A stretch of DNA of 64,000 bases from contig NZ_JBODSD010000007.1 in assembly GCF_050632745.1 (NCBI RefSeq), forward strand, positions 1-64,000. Direction: 5' to 3'. Position 1 is the stretch's first letter, and the number at the start of each line of letters is the position of its first letter. Below the pieces are notes generated by a model. It was not told the origin of the DNA, did no database searches, and worked only from the letters and a program-made list of their open reading frames with translations. Below, piece after piece: positions 9,434 through 19,300 of this stretch. This stretch comes from Mumia sp050632745. Lineage in GTDB: Bacteria > Actinomycetota > Actinomycetes > Propionibacteriales > Nocardioidaceae. The position numbers and the translations under genes are program-made.

Positions 9434-10171
9434 ATGGTCCGCTCGCTCCGTCATGTCCTCGTCGCCTTCTCCTTGCTCATCTCCACGACCGTCCTCGGCG
9501 TGGCGGCGACGACCGCCCCCGCGTCCGCCGACGCCTGCTACAGCTGGTCGCGCACCCTGTCGCAGGGCGCGACCGGGGAGGACGTCCGCCAGCTCCAGAT
9601 CCGCGTCTCCGGCTATCCCGGGTACGGCGCGGTGCTCGCCCTCGACAGCAGCTTCGGCCCCGCGACGAAGGCGGCGGTCACCCGCTTCCAGCAGGCCTAC
9701 GGCCTCACCGCCGACGGCGTCGCCGGACCGCAGACGTACGCGAAGCTCTACGCGCTGCAGGACGACGACTGCACTCCGATCAACTTCACGTACGCCGAGC
9801 TGAACCGCTGCAACACCACATGGTCGGGTGGCGCCGTCTCCGCTGCGGCGGCGAAGGCGAACGCACTCGTCACGATGTGGAAGCTTCAGGCGCTGCGCCA
9901 CGCGCTGGGGGACCGGCCGCTCGGCGTGAACAGCGGCTTCCGCAGCTACTCGTGCAACAGCGCCGTCGGTGGCGCGTCGAACAGCCGGCACCTGTACGGC
10001 GACGCGGCCGACCTCGCGGCAGGGACGCAGGGGTTCTGCACGATCGCGAAGCAGGCGCGCTACCACGGCTTCTCGCAGATCCTCGGTCCCGGCTATCCCG
10101 ACCACAACGACCACGTCCACGTGGCCGCACCCGCGACGCGCCTGTGGTCGGCGCCGAACTGCGGCATCTGA
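9434..10171 (+). CDS. Secreted zinc D-Ala-D-Ala carboxypeptidase (PG-binding + M15)
   Basis: Peptidoglycan hydrolase that would trim terminal D-Ala from stem peptides or act as a murein peptidase outside the cell. Domain order: signal peptide (cleavage likely after ASA near residue 33), a PG_binding_1 helical domain (~45-105, GATGEDVRQLQIRVSGYPGY to TADGVAGPQTYAKL), then a peptidase M15 domain (~120-245). Visible zinc-site motifs are SGFRS, SRHLYGDAADL and DHVHVA. The architecture and the 245-residue length match the Streptomyces albus G DD-carboxypeptidase. The ATG at 9434 is preceded by AGGAGG at 6-nt spacing, so I prefer it over the TTG at 9398. It is divergent from the toxin gene, with 177 bp between them. 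Confidence 0.85.
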   Translation: MVRSLRHVLVAFSLLISTTVLGVAATTAPASADACYSWSRTLSQGATGEDVRQLQIRVSGYPGYGAVLALDSSFGPATKAAVTRFQQAYGLTADGVAGPQTYAKLYALQDDDCTPINFTYAELNRCNTTWSGGAVSAAAAKANALVTMWKLQALRHALGDRPLGVNSGFRSYSCNSAVGGASNSRHLYGDAADLAAGTQGFCTIAKQARYHGFSQILGPGYPDHNDHVHVAAPATRLWSAPNCGI

Positions 10172-10228
10172 CGCGAACGCGTCTGCCATCACCCTCGAAT
10201 CCGGACGCGGCCTGGCCGGAACCGTTCG

Positions 10229-10234
10229 TACGGT
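10229..10234 (+). promoter_or_regulatory. -10 hexamer TACGGT of a leaderless transcript
   Basis: TACGGT sits 6 nt before the ATG at 10241, with no ribosome site between, so transcription probably starts at the ATG itself. Confidence 0.5.
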
Positions 10235-10240
10235 CGTCGT

Positions 10241-11431
10241 ATGACCACCACGGACAGCACCGGCCAGGCCAGCGTGACTCCGTTCCGGATCGACGTCCCG
10301 CAGGCACAGCTCGACGACCTCGCACAGCGCTTGGCGCTCACGCGCTTCACGACGCCGCTCCCCGGCGACGGCTGGGCGACCGGCGTCCCGACGTCGTACC
10401 TGCGCGAGCTCGTCGCGTCCTGGCGCGACGACTACGACTGGCGGGCCCAGGAGGAGGCGCTCAACGCGTACCCGCAGTTCCTCACCACGATCGACGGCCA
10501 GCAGGTCCACTTCCTGCACGTGCGCTCCGCCGAGCCGGACGCGCTACCACTCCTCCTCACCCACGGCTGGCCGGGATCGGTCGTCGAGTTCCTCGACGTG
10601 ATCGGTCCGCTCACCGATCCCGCGTCGTACGGGGGTGACGGGACGCAGGCGTTCCACGTCGTGATCCCGAGCCTGCCCGGCTTCGGCTTCTCCGGTCCCG
10701 TGCACGACGCCGGCTGGGACCACACCCGGATCGCGCGGGCGTGGGCGGAGCTGATGCGGCGGCTCGGCTACGAGCGGTACGGCGTGCAGGGCGGTGACAT
10801 CGGTGCGGCCGTCTCGCCCGAGGTGGCCCGCGCGACCGGCAGCGACGGATCACCCGGGAGCACCGTGGTCGGCGTGCACCTGAACGGCAACGTCGGCGTG
10901 CCGACGTACCAGCTGAGAGAGGAGGAGCTGGCGGGCCTGACCGACCTCGAGCGCGATCGCGTACGCCGGGTGGGGGAGTTCATGCAGGAGCAGTTCGGCT
11001 ACATCGCGATCCAGTCGACACGCCCGTCGGCGGTCGCGGCGGGCCTGGCGGACTCGCCCGTCGGTCAGCTCGCCTGGATCACGGACAAGCTGCGCGAGTG
11101 GACCTATCCGCGCGAGGTCCTGCCGCACGAGATCCTCGGGATGGACCGGATGCTCACCAACGGGATGCTCTACTGGCTCACCGACACGGCGGCGTCGTCG
11201 GCGTACGTCGGCTACGCCAACGCCCAGGGATGGGGCGAGACCCTCCCGCCGACCGGAGTGCCGACGGCCGTCATCGTCTTCGCGGGCGACGTCGGCATCA
11301 GGCGCTTCGCCGAGAAGGAGCACGTGATCACGCGCTGGGTCGACGTCGACCGTGGCGGACACTTCGCGGCGTGGGAGGAGCCGGCCGCCCTCGTGGACGA
11401 TGTGCGCGCGTTCTTCGCCGACCTGCGGTGA
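10241..11431 (+). CDS. Epoxide hydrolase (EHN + alpha/beta hydrolase)
   Basis: A 396-residue member of the microsomal-type epoxide hydrolase family, which opens epoxides to diols through an Asp nucleophile. The N-terminal EHN domain (residues ~5-115, starting FRIDVPQAQLDDLAQRLALTRF) is followed by the hydrolase core with the oxyanion motif HGWPGS (~108), the nucleophile elbow GGDIGA (~187) and the C-terminal catalytic His in GGHFAAWE (~370). No signal peptide: cytosolic. It stands alone between two secreted hydrolases. The natural substrate cannot be read from sequence. Confidence 0.9.
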   Translation: MTTTDSTGQASVTPFRIDVPQAQLDDLAQRLALTRFTTPLPGDGWATGVPTSYLRELVASWRDDYDWRAQEEALNAYPQFLTTIDGQQVHFLHVRSAEPDALPLLLTHGWPGSVVEFLDVIGPLTDPASYGGDGTQAFHVVIPSLPGFGFSGPVHDAGWDHTRIARAWAELMRRLGYERYGVQGGDIGAAVSPEVARATGSDGSPGSTVVGVHLNGNVGVPTYQLREEELAGLTDLERDRVRRVGEFMQEQFGYIAIQSTRPSAVAAGLADSPVGQLAWITDKLREWTYPREVLPHEILGMDRMLTNGMLYWLTDTAASSAYVGYANAQGWGETLPPTGVPTAVIVFAGDVGIRRFAEKEHVITRWVDVDRGGHFAAWEEPAALVDDVRAFFADLR

Positions 11432-11527
11432 CGGGGGCTTCGTCGGGCAACCACTCGCCAACGTGACGCGGATCACACTACTCTGACCGCCACGGGCGAC
11501 GACGGCGTCGCCGGAGGAGGGGCAGAG

Positions 11528-14005
11528 ATGTCGAGCTTCGTCGTACGCCGCGCGCTGGCGGCCGCGACCACCCTGACCGTCGCCGCACTGGGACTGGCCG
11601 CCGCCGAGTCGGCGTCAGCCGGCCAGGGCCACGGCACGCACCACCGCAACGGGCTGCGGATCACGGTCCTCTCCGGCGAGGCCGACCAGGTGAGCGGCGG
11701 CGACGCGCTGCTCGAGGTGACGCTCCCGAAGAAGGCACGTCCGGACGACGTCCGCGTGACGCTCGACGGCGACGACGTCACCGCGGCCTTCGACATCTCC
11801 GACGACGGCACGCTCGTGGGGCTCGTCGAGGGACTGGAGGTGGGGGAGAACCGGGTGAAGGCGGTGATCTCGAAGGGCGCGGCGGGCGGCAAGCGCACCA
11901 GCATCACGCTCGTCAACCACCCGATCAGCGGACCGATCTTCTCCGGCCCGCAGCAGCAGCCGTTCGTCTGCACCACGGCCCGGGGCCGCTTCGACGGCCG
12001 GATGATCCTGGGCCAGCCCCTGGTCGACAACCAGGACCACTTCGGCATCCCGGTCGCGGCCGAGGACGAGAACGGCAGCTACCCGCAGGACGGTCGCGGC
12101 TACCCGACGGCCGACGCAGACATCGTGGGCTGGAGCGGCGACTGCGCCGCCGAGACCCGTTACGGCTACGTCTACCGCTCGAACACCGACAACCGCTTCC
12201 ACTGGCTCGACGACCCGGCGGACCCGCCGGCCGACACCGCGACCACCACGACCATGGACGGCAAGACGGTGCCGTTCATCGTCCGCTGGGAGCGGGGGAC
12301 CATCAACCGGTTCGTCTACAGCGTCGCGATGCTCGCGCCGGTCGGTGAGGCCGATCCGACCCAGCCCGACGACTCGCTGTGGAACCGGCGCCTCGTCTTC
12401 AGCTTCCAGGGCGGCGTCGCGATCGGGCACACCCAGGGCACCACCAGCGACAGCGCGATGCTCCCCGCCGATCTCCTCAAGCTCGGCTACGGCGTGATGT
12501 GGTCGAGTGGCACCCGTACGAGCACGCACTACAACCTGCAGGTCGGCGGCGAGACGGCGCTGATGCTCAAGGAGCACACCGTCGAGACGCACGGCGTCCC
12601 CGACTACACGGTCGCGGTCGGCGGCTCGGGCGGTGCCATCCAGCAGTACGTGTACGCGCAGAACCACCCCGGCCTGATCGATGCCGCGATCGCGCAGTAC
12701 TCCTACCCCGACATGGTCACGCAGGTCATCCACGTGGGTGACTGCGAGCTGCTCGAGCACTACTTCGACGCGACCGACCGCACGAACGCGAAGTGGAAGG
12801 ACCCCGAGGTCCGGCAGGCGATCATCGGGCTCAACGGGACGAGCTACCCGAAGAACCTGTCGGCGGGCGACATCGCGCAGTGGAACCAGCTGTACGCCGC
12901 GTACCAGGCGCTCGGCTACCAGGTCATGACGCGCGACCCCGCGTCCCCGGCGCCCGCACTGATGGAGTGCAAGCCGGGATGGTTCGGCCTCACTCCGCTC
13001 GCGATGAACCCGATGTTCACCGACGTCGACGACCTCGACAAGCTCGCGCAGGGCGTCGAGGGCGTCGAGTGGACCCACTGGGGCGACACGGTGAACATCT
13101 ACGGCGTCGGCGACGACGGCTACGCGCGGGTGCCGTGGGACAACGTCGGCGTCCAGTACGGCCTGAAGGCGCTGACCGACGGCCTCATCACGCCGCAGGA
13201 GTTCCTCGACCTCAACGCGGAGGTCGGCAGCTGGAAGGACTCCGCCGACATGGTCGAGGAGGGCTTCCCGTTCGCCGGCCCCTTCACGCCGCAGAACTTC
13301 GACCCGTGGAGCGCGCGCAACATGAAGCTGAGCCCCGACGGCGGCGCGACGCCGGCTCCGCGGCGCGAGGGCGACCGCGAGGCGATGCGGGCGGCGTACA
13401 CCTCGGGCATGCAGTTCCAGGGCGACATCGACATCCCGGTGATCGACTGGAGGCACTACCTCGAGGACGACCTCGACATGCACAACACGCAGCAGTCGTT
13501 CGCGTCGCGCCAGCGGATGCTCAACGTCGACGGCGACGCCTCCAACCAGGTCATCTGGTTCACCGACGCACGGCCCAGCGAGCAGTTCGACCAGACCCCG
13601 ATGGCGTTCGCGGTGATGGACCAGTGGATGCGCAACATCGCCGCGAACCCGAAGCGCGGAGTCGCGGGCAACAAGCCGGCCCAGGCCGTGGACTCCTGCT
13701 TCGCGACGGACGGCTCGCTCATCGCGTCCGGCAAGCGGGTGTGGGACGGCGTCCTGGACGACCGTGCGGCAGGGGAGTGCACGCAGAAGTTCCCGATCTA
13801 CTCGTCGTCGCGACGCGTCGCGGGCGGCCCGTACGAGGGCGGCGTCTGGAAGTGCGCGACGCAGCCCGTCGAGCGAGCGATCCGCAAGGGCCTGTACGGC
13901 GCGTGGAAGCCGACGGCGGAGCAGGTCGCGCGGCTGGAGGCGATCTTCCCCGACGGCGTCTGCGACTACGCGAAGGGGGACGTGGGCAAGCCTCGGGGCC
14001 GGTGA
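11528..14005 (+). CDS. Secreted DUF6351 alpha/beta-hydrolase-like protein
   Basis: An 825-residue exported protein with a signal peptide ending near SASA (residue ~36). An N-terminal beta domain (~40-140) resembles an Ig-like module. The large remainder matches the DUF6351 family, which looks like a tannase/feruloyl-esterase-type alpha/beta hydrolase. The putative nucleophile elbow is GGSGGAIQQYVYAQNHP (~358). Several Cys residues (for example CKPGWF, VDSCFATDG, CDYAKG) suggest disulfides, consistent with export. A GGAGGAGGGG ribosome site precedes the ATG. It ends 7 bp before the convergent PIN-toxin gene. Substrate unknown; an ester is likely. Confidence 0.75.
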   Translation: MSSFVVRRALAAATTLTVAALGLAAAESASAGQGHGTHHRNGLRITVLSGEADQVSGGDALLEVTLPKKARPDDVRVTLDGDDVTAAFDISDDGTLVGLVEGLEVGENRVKAVISKGAAGGKRTSITLVNHPISGPIFSGPQQQPFVCTTARGRFDGRMILGQPLVDNQDHFGIPVAAEDENGSYPQDGRGYPTADADIVGWSGDCAAETRYGYVYRSNTDNRFHWLDDPADPPADTATTTTMDGKTVPFIVRWERGTINRFVYSVAMLAPVGEADPTQPDDSLWNRRLVFSFQGGVAIGHTQGTTSDSAMLPADLLKLGYGVMWSSGTRTSTHYNLQVGGETALMLKEHTVETHGVPDYTVAVGGSGGAIQQYVYAQNHPGLIDAAIAQYSYPDMVTQVIHVGDCELLEHYFDATDRTNAKWKDPEVRQAIIGLNGTSYPKNLSAGDIAQWNQLYAAYQALGYQVMTRDPASPAPALMECKPGWFGLTPLAMNPMFTDVDDLDKLAQGVEGVEWTHWGDTVNIYGVGDDGYARVPWDNVGVQYGLKALTDGLITPQEFLDLNAEVGSWKDSADMVEEGFPFAGPFTPQNFDPWSARNMKLSPDGGATPAPRREGDREAMRAAYTSGMQFQGDIDIPVIDWRHYLEDDLDMHNTQQSFASRQRMLNVDGDASNQVIWFTDARPSEQFDQTPMAFAVMDQWMRNIAANPKRGVAGNKPAQAVDSCFATDGSLIASGKRVWDGVLDDRAAGECTQKFPIYSSSRRVAGGPYEGGVWKCATQPVERAIRKGLYGAWKPTAEQVARLEAIFPDGVCDYAKGDVGKPRGR

Positions 14006-14012
14006 ACGGCGG

Positions 14013-14414
14013 TCAGCGTCCGCCGGACGGGTGCACGATGTCGATCTCGGTGATCCCCGACCCGAAGTCGCGACGGTTGTTCGTGACGAACCGGTCGGCT
14101 CCGCCGGCGATCGCCGTGGCGAGATGGAGCGCATCAGGCGTCTTCAGTCGGTGGCGAACGCGGAGCGCTGCGGCCATCACGGCGACGTCCGCGGAGACGG
14201 GACTCAGTGCCAGACGGTCGAGCAGGGCAAGGAGCCGAGGGCGCTCCTCGAGGCGGTCCGGACCGAGAGCGAGCGTCTCGGTCAGGAGAAGTGTCGAACC
14301 GATCCCTGCCGGCTCACCACGGGGTGCCCGTCCGATCGCGTCGAGAAGCATCTGCCCACGCTCGTCGCCGACCGCTGCGTAGATCACGACATCAGCGTCG
14401 AACGCCGGCGTCAC
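14013..14414 (-). CDS. PIN-domain toxin (VapC-like)
   Basis: A 133-residue PIN-domain protein, the ribonuclease half of a type II toxin-antitoxin module. Conserved acidic residues are visible in the N-terminal FDADVVIYAAVG (Asp), the central LLLTETLALG (Glu), PDALHLATAI (Asp) and the C-terminal DRFVTNNRRDFG. VapC proteins cleave tRNA or rRNA; the target here is unknown. Its ATG overlaps the antitoxin stop codon by 4 bp (14411-14414), so toxin translation depends on the antitoxin. Confidence 0.85.
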   Translation of the reverse strand: MTPAFDADVVIYAAVGDERGQMLLDAIGRAPRGEPAGIGSTLLLTETLALGPDRLEERPRLLALLDRLALSPVSADVAVMAAALRVRHRLKTPDALHLATAIAGGADRFVTNNRRDFGSGITEIDIVHPSGGR

Positions 14415-14695
14415 CAGGCATCGCGATCGTCACGCAGCGCACGCACCAGTGCGTCGGCATCGGCGCCCTGCGGGGGTTCAGGGAGCGCTCTGTGTCTCGA
14501 GGCCTCCATCTCGACGGCGACGGCGTCGGCGGCGGCGAAGAGGTAGTCGGTTCGTGGAGTCCGCGCGCCGCGCGGCGGTGATAGACGGGCCACCGCGCGA
14601 CCGTGGCGGGTGATCGTGATCTCCTCGCCAGCCTCCACCCGGTCGAGCAGCGCGGCCAGCTGTGCGCGCGCCTCGCTCATGGTGATCGTCGCCAT
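14411..14695 (-). CDS. Phd/YefM-type antitoxin
   Basis: A 94-residue antitoxin that would neutralise the downstream PIN toxin and repress the operon. The N-terminal Phd/YefM fold is clear: ATITMSEARAQLAALLDRVEAGEEITITRHGRAVARLSPP. The C-terminal half is the flexible toxin-binding part. Two starts are possible, ATG 14701 and ATG 14695. I chose 14695 because a TACGCT hexamer ends 7 nt before it, fitting a leaderless transcript, and because it gives the usual MATITMSEAR N-terminus. Confidence 0.85.
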   Translation of the reverse strand: MATITMSEARAQLAALLDRVEAGEEITITRHGRAVARLSPPRGARTPRTDYLFAAADAVAVEMEASRHRALPEPPQGADADALVRALRDDRDAW

Positions 14696-14702
14696 GCACA
14701 TC

Positions 14703-14719
14703 AGCGTACAACGATGTAC
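14703..14719 (-). promoter_or_regulatory. Toxin-antitoxin promoter and putative autoregulatory operator
   Basis: On the minus strand a TACGCT -10 hexamer (14703-14708) lies 7 nt before the antitoxin ATG. It overlaps an inverted repeat GTACA-acga-TGTAC (14706-14719). An operator that overlaps the -10 of a Phd/VapC operon is the usual arrangement for autorepression. Confidence 0.5.
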
Positions 14720-14757
14720 AGACGCCGCTTCGCGATCTCCCCAGGGATGCGCCGTCG

Positions 14758-14763
14758 TAGCCT
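14758..14763 (+). promoter_or_regulatory. -10 hexamer TAGCCT of a leaderless transcript
   Basis: TAGCCT lies 6 nt before the ATG at 14770, with no ribosome site between. It is divergent from the toxin-antitoxin promoter, so the two promoters share about 70 bp. Confidence 0.5.
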
Positions 14764-14769
14764 GCGGTC

Positions 14770-15462
14770 ATGTCGTCACCCTCCGCTCGTCGCGTCCTCG
14801 GGGTCGACGCGTGCCCGGGCGGCTGGATCGGGGTGCTGCTCGATGACGACGGCGTCGCAGAGGTCCGTCTCGCGCCGAGGATCGACGACCTTGTGGCGTC
14901 GTGCGATCCGGCGCCGGCCGTGGTCGGCGTCGACATCCCGATCGGCCTCGCCGACGCCGGCCCCCGTGCCGCCGACCTCGCGGCGCGGTCGCTGTTGAGA
15001 GGGCGCGCCTCGACGGTGTTCCTCACGCCGGTCCGCGCTGCGGTCGAGGCGCCGACCCACGCAGCGGCGAACGCGGCTCAGCGGGCGAGCGGCGGCACGG
15101 GCGTCAGCCTCCAGGCGTACGGGCTCCGCCACCGGATCCTGGAGGTCGAGCGCTGGATCCCGTCGTACGCGGGTCGCGTGGTCGAGGTCCACCCGGAGCT
15201 CGCGTTCCAGGTCATGGCCGGTCGCCCGTTCGCGCGCAAGAAGAGCTGGGACGGCGTCCGGCAGCGCATGGCGGCGCTTGAGGGTGCCGGGATCGTCCTC
15301 GACGGTGAGCTCGGCCGTGCCGGGGAGGTCGCGAACGCCGACGACGTCCTCGATGCCGCCGCGGTCGCGTGGACGGCTCGGCGGGTGCGCGACGGCGCCG
15401 CCATCGCGCACCCGGACCCTCCGCAGGACCTCGCCGGCTGGCCGACGGCGATCTGGGTCTGA
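14770..15462 (+). CDS. DUF429 family protein (predicted RNase H-like nuclease)
   Basis: A 230-residue DUF429 protein. It begins VLGVDACPGGWIGVLL, the first strand of an RNase H-like fold with its acidic residue. A second acidic motif is VVGVDIPIGLAD (~50), and EVHPELAFQVMAG (~140) and DDVLDAAAVAWTA (~200) follow. Family function is unproven; nuclease or nucleotide-related activity is predicted from the fold. Cytosolic. It is a single gene with its own leaderless promoter. Confidence 0.8.
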   Translation: MSSPSARRVLGVDACPGGWIGVLLDDDGVAEVRLAPRIDDLVASCDPAPAVVGVDIPIGLADAGPRAADLAARSLLRGRASTVFLTPVRAAVEAPTHAAANAAQRASGGTGVSLQAYGLRHRILEVERWIPSYAGRVVEVHPELAFQVMAGRPFARKKSWDGVRQRMAALEGAGIVLDGELGRAGEVANADDVLDAAAVAWTARRVRDGAAIAHPDPPQDLAGWPTAIWV

Positions 15463-15528
15463 CGGAGTGGAGCGAGTCGCGCGCGGTCCGATACGGTAGC
15501 GCCTCGCCCCCCGAGCCAAGGACCCCGC

Positions 15529-16335
15529 ATGCCCGACTCCCGCGCCACGACGACCCTGCCCGGACCCGCCACCGCGGAGGGGGACGCGCGGCTCGACAGC
15601 ACCGTCCTGATCGGTCGTCTGAGGCAGCGTTGCAGCACGTCGGACGACTTCCCGGTCGCGCGCGGTTCGTCGCTCGCCGCCGACGACATCGCCAGCGGGC
15701 CGTACGCCACGAGCCAGGTCCTCCGGCGGTGCGTGACTGCCGGCATCGACCACCTCCAGGCCGGCGGGATGCTCGGCGTGGGGGAGCAGGTGCCCCACGT
15801 CGCGGCCACCTGGTCGCTTGCGCGAGGCGCCCTGGAGAGCCTCGCGACGGCGTACTGGATCCTCGGCCCCGATAGGCGGGACGAGCGCGTCGAGCGCACT
15901 CTCCGCTGGCACGCGCAGGACATCACCGACGCCGAGGAGGCGACCCGTCACCTCGGCCTCCCGAACGTGGCGTCCGCCGAGTCCCGGCTGGTCGCGCTCG
16001 ACGCGGTCGCGCGTCGCCGGGCGCTCGACCCCGAGGCGGTGCGGCGCGGCTGCACGGCGACGGAGGCCGTCGAGTATGCCGAGGTGAGTCTGCCGCACCT
16101 GAGCATGGGGGTGCGGCTGCCGTGGCAGCTCAGCTCGGGCTTCGCCCACGGGCGACCGTGGGCCCACGTCGGTGCGACCGCGGTCGAGCGGACCGTCGGT
16201 GGACGCCCGAACGTGGTCGACGTGAGGCGGTCCAGCGCCGCGGGCAACGCACTGTACGCGAACCTCGCCGCGCTCCAGCTGCTCGAAGCCTTCGTGCGGC
16301 TCTACGAGCAGCGCGCCAACCACTCCCTGGTCTGA
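15529..16335 (+). CDS. Hypothetical protein, mostly helical
   Basis: A 268-residue protein I do not recognise. It has no signal peptide or membrane segment. The central part (HVAATWSLARGALESLATAYWILGPDRRDERVERTLRWHAQDITDAEEATRHLG) is helical with conserved-looking Arg/Trp/His residues, like uncharacterised actinobacterial proteins. The ATG follows an AAGGA ribosome site, with a TACGGT hexamer about 30 nt further upstream. The stop lies 3 bp from the convergent addA-like gene. Confidence 0.65.
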   Translation: MPDSRATTTLPGPATAEGDARLDSTVLIGRLRQRCSTSDDFPVARGSSLAADDIASGPYATSQVLRRCVTAGIDHLQAGGMLGVGEQVPHVAATWSLARGALESLATAYWILGPDRRDERVERTLRWHAQDITDAEEATRHLGLPNVASAESRLVALDAVARRRALDPEAVRRGCTATEAVEYAEVSLPHLSMGVRLPWQLSSGFAHGRPWAHVGATAVERTVGGRPNVVDVRRSSAAGNALYANLAALQLLEAFVRLYEQRANHSLV

Positions 16336-16338
16336 GCG

Positions 16339-19300
16339 TCACGTCCCGACCGGGACCTCCCACGCCTCGCGCCCGACACCGAGGAAGAGCAGCGCGGTGG
16401 AGACCGGCGTACCCGTCGCCTCGCGGAGACACGCCTCGTACGCCGCGACCTGCGGCTGGTAGAACACGGTCCGCGCGGCGAGCGCCTCGCGAGGGATGTC
16501 GTCGGTCTTGTAGTCCACGACGCGCAGCGACCGGTCGTCCTCGCGGTAGATGAGATCGACGAACCCCTCGATGACCGTGCCGTCCTCGGCGACCGTCCCG
16601 ACGTACGACTCCCGCCAGTGCTCACGTTCGGCGGCCCGTTTCACGAGCGGGGACTCCAGCGCCGACACGACGAGGGCGCGCACCTGCTCGGCGAACGTCG
16701 TCACGCCCTCGGCCTGGCACTGCGCCGCCACAGCGTCGTCGAGACCGGCACCGCTCGCGAGGTCGACCGCCTGCAGCACGCCGTGGACCGCACGTCCGAC
16801 CGCCGAGCCGTAGCGGCCCTTGCGCCACGGCGGAAGCTCGACGTCGCGACCTCCCTTTGCCTGCCCGGCCACGGTGGCAGGGTCGTCGACGAGCACGACC
16901 TCGGGCTCCGTGCCCTCGAGCCCGGACGCGCTCTGGGCCGGTTTCTCGCGCGTGGACGCGCGTACGTCGGCGATCAGCTGGCGCCACTGCGCGAGCTCGG
17001 GCGGGGGCGTGGAAGTGGTCCGACGCTCGCTGGGTCGATCGGCGGAGGCGTCGTCGGCCTGCGTGGCCGGGGCTGCGGTCGCCCAGCGCGCATCGCCCGC
17101 GCCCGCCGCGGCGAGCACGCGGGCGTTGGTGTCACCGCTCCCGCCCGGGGCGCGGTGGAGCGAGACGACGAGGTGATCGCGCGCGCGGGTCGCGGCGACG
17201 TACAGCAGGCGCCGACGCTCCTGCGCGTCCATCTGCTCGTCGACCGGCGCGGCCTGCTCGAAGTCGTTGGTCTGGACCTGGCCGACGAGCCGCACCTCGT
17301 AGCCGTCGTCCGTCCACAGCAGCTGCACGCCCCTGCGCCGCTGCGGCACGGTGCTCATGCCCGAGAGCACCACCATCGGGAACTCCAGGCCCTTCGCGCC
17401 GTGGACCGTCATGATGCGGACGGCGTCGACGTCGGTCTCGGGAAGGACGGCCTCTGCGACGCGTGCGGTCTCGTCCGCCTGCCGCGAGGCCCACCCCAGG
17501 TAGGCGCGGAGCCCGCCGTGCTCGACCTCCGACCACGCGCGGGCCTGGTCGACGACGAACCGTAGGCGGCGCCACTGGTCGCGCGCCCTCGGCGTGCCTG
17601 CGGCGACCTCGGAGACGAGACGCTCGGCGACGATCGCCGAGAGCACCTCGCTCGGCGTCATCCAGCGGGCGCGCCGCACGAGGTCGCGCAGTGCCCCGAG
17701 CCCGGCGGCGACGGGGTGGGCGTCCGTGCCGAGCCGCTCGAGCGTCTCGGCCGTCGGGGCGAGCAGGTGGAAGGAGCCGCCGGCCCGCTTCCAGGTCCAG
17801 AGGTCGTCGTCGCCGCACCCGAACAGCGGCGAGCGCAGGGCGAGGACGGCCGCGAACTGGTCGCCCGGGTCGGCGATCGCCTGCGCGGCCGTCATCAGGT
17901 CGCGGATCTCGGCGGCCTGGTACACGAGCGAGCTGGACTCGGCGCGGTAGGGGACCGCCTCGCGGTCGAGCGCGGTCTCCAGCGCCCCGAGCGAGATGCG
18001 CGACGGGATGAGGATCGCGACGTCGGCGAACGCGATCGGCCGCCACCGCTCCGACCCCTCGTCCCAGACCGTCCATGCCTCGTCGACCGCCTGCCGGACG
18101 GTCGCCGCGACGTCACCGGCCTCGAGGGCACGGAGCGGATCCGCCTTGAGTCGCTCAGGGTGCTCGTCGCGTCCCAGCACCGTCACCGGGGCACCGACGG
18201 GCGGAGCGTCGACACGGTGGCTGTCGAGGGCGACGTACGCGGGCTGGGTCCCGGCCTCGGGCTGGATCACCTCGTCGAAGACCGCGTTGACCCACCGGAG
18301 GACCGGGTCGACGGTGCGAAAGTTGGTGGTGAGCGTGACGTGGTCCTCGGCGCCGAACCAGTCCTGGGTCTCGAGGTAGAGCGCGATGCTCGCTCGACGG
18401 AAGCGGTAGATCGACTGCTTCGGGTCGCCCACGACGAAGAGCGACCCTGGCGGAACATCGACGTCGCGCCAGTCGTCCTCATCGGCGTCACGGCCTCCGG
18501 CGATGCGCACCGCGAGCTCGATCTGGATCGGGTCGGTGTCCTGGAACTCGTCAAGGAGGAGGCGCTGGTACTGCGTGTGGAGGGCGGCACGGACCAGGGG
18601 ATCGCGCCGGAGCACGTCGCGGGCCAGGACGAGCAGGTCGTGGAACTCCAGCCGACCCTCAGCGGCGCGGCGCTCCGCGTCGGCCCGGACGGTCCTCGCG
18701 ATCCACGACGCGAGCGGCCGCAGCGTCGCCTCGGTGACCTTGTCGGCCGCCGACTTCGCGCGCTGCTGCAGCTCGACGCACGCGTGCTTGACGTCGTCGA
18801 GGTCCTGCCAGTTCTGCTTGCGGCCGTAGGAGGTCTTGAGGTCGGCCGCGGCGAGCAGCACCGTGTAGCGGGCACGGTCGTCGACTGCCGTCCGCAGCGC
18901 CTCGCCCCAGGCCGCGACGGCGGCGAGCCGCTCGAGGAACCGGTCGCTCTCGTCGCCGCACTCGCCGGCCCGTGCCGCCACGGCGGCCGCCTCCTCGACG
19001 AGCGCCGAGACGTCGGGCAGCACGACCTCGGGCACGTCCTCGGGGGTGCGGTCGGCGATCAGGTCCCAGTCGGCGTTGAAGGCCCTCGTCAGCGAGCGCA
19101 GGTGCTCGAGCTTGACCCCGGCCGAGAGCGCGAGCAGCACTGCGCTGCCGAGCGCGTCGTCGTCCAGCAGCGCCCGTTGCATCACCGACCAGCGCTCCTC
19201 GAACGCGACCGACGACGCGACCTCATCGAGAACCTCGATGAGCGGCGGCAGCCCGGCCTCGATCGGGTGCTGGGCGAGGATCCGCTGCGCGAACGCGTGG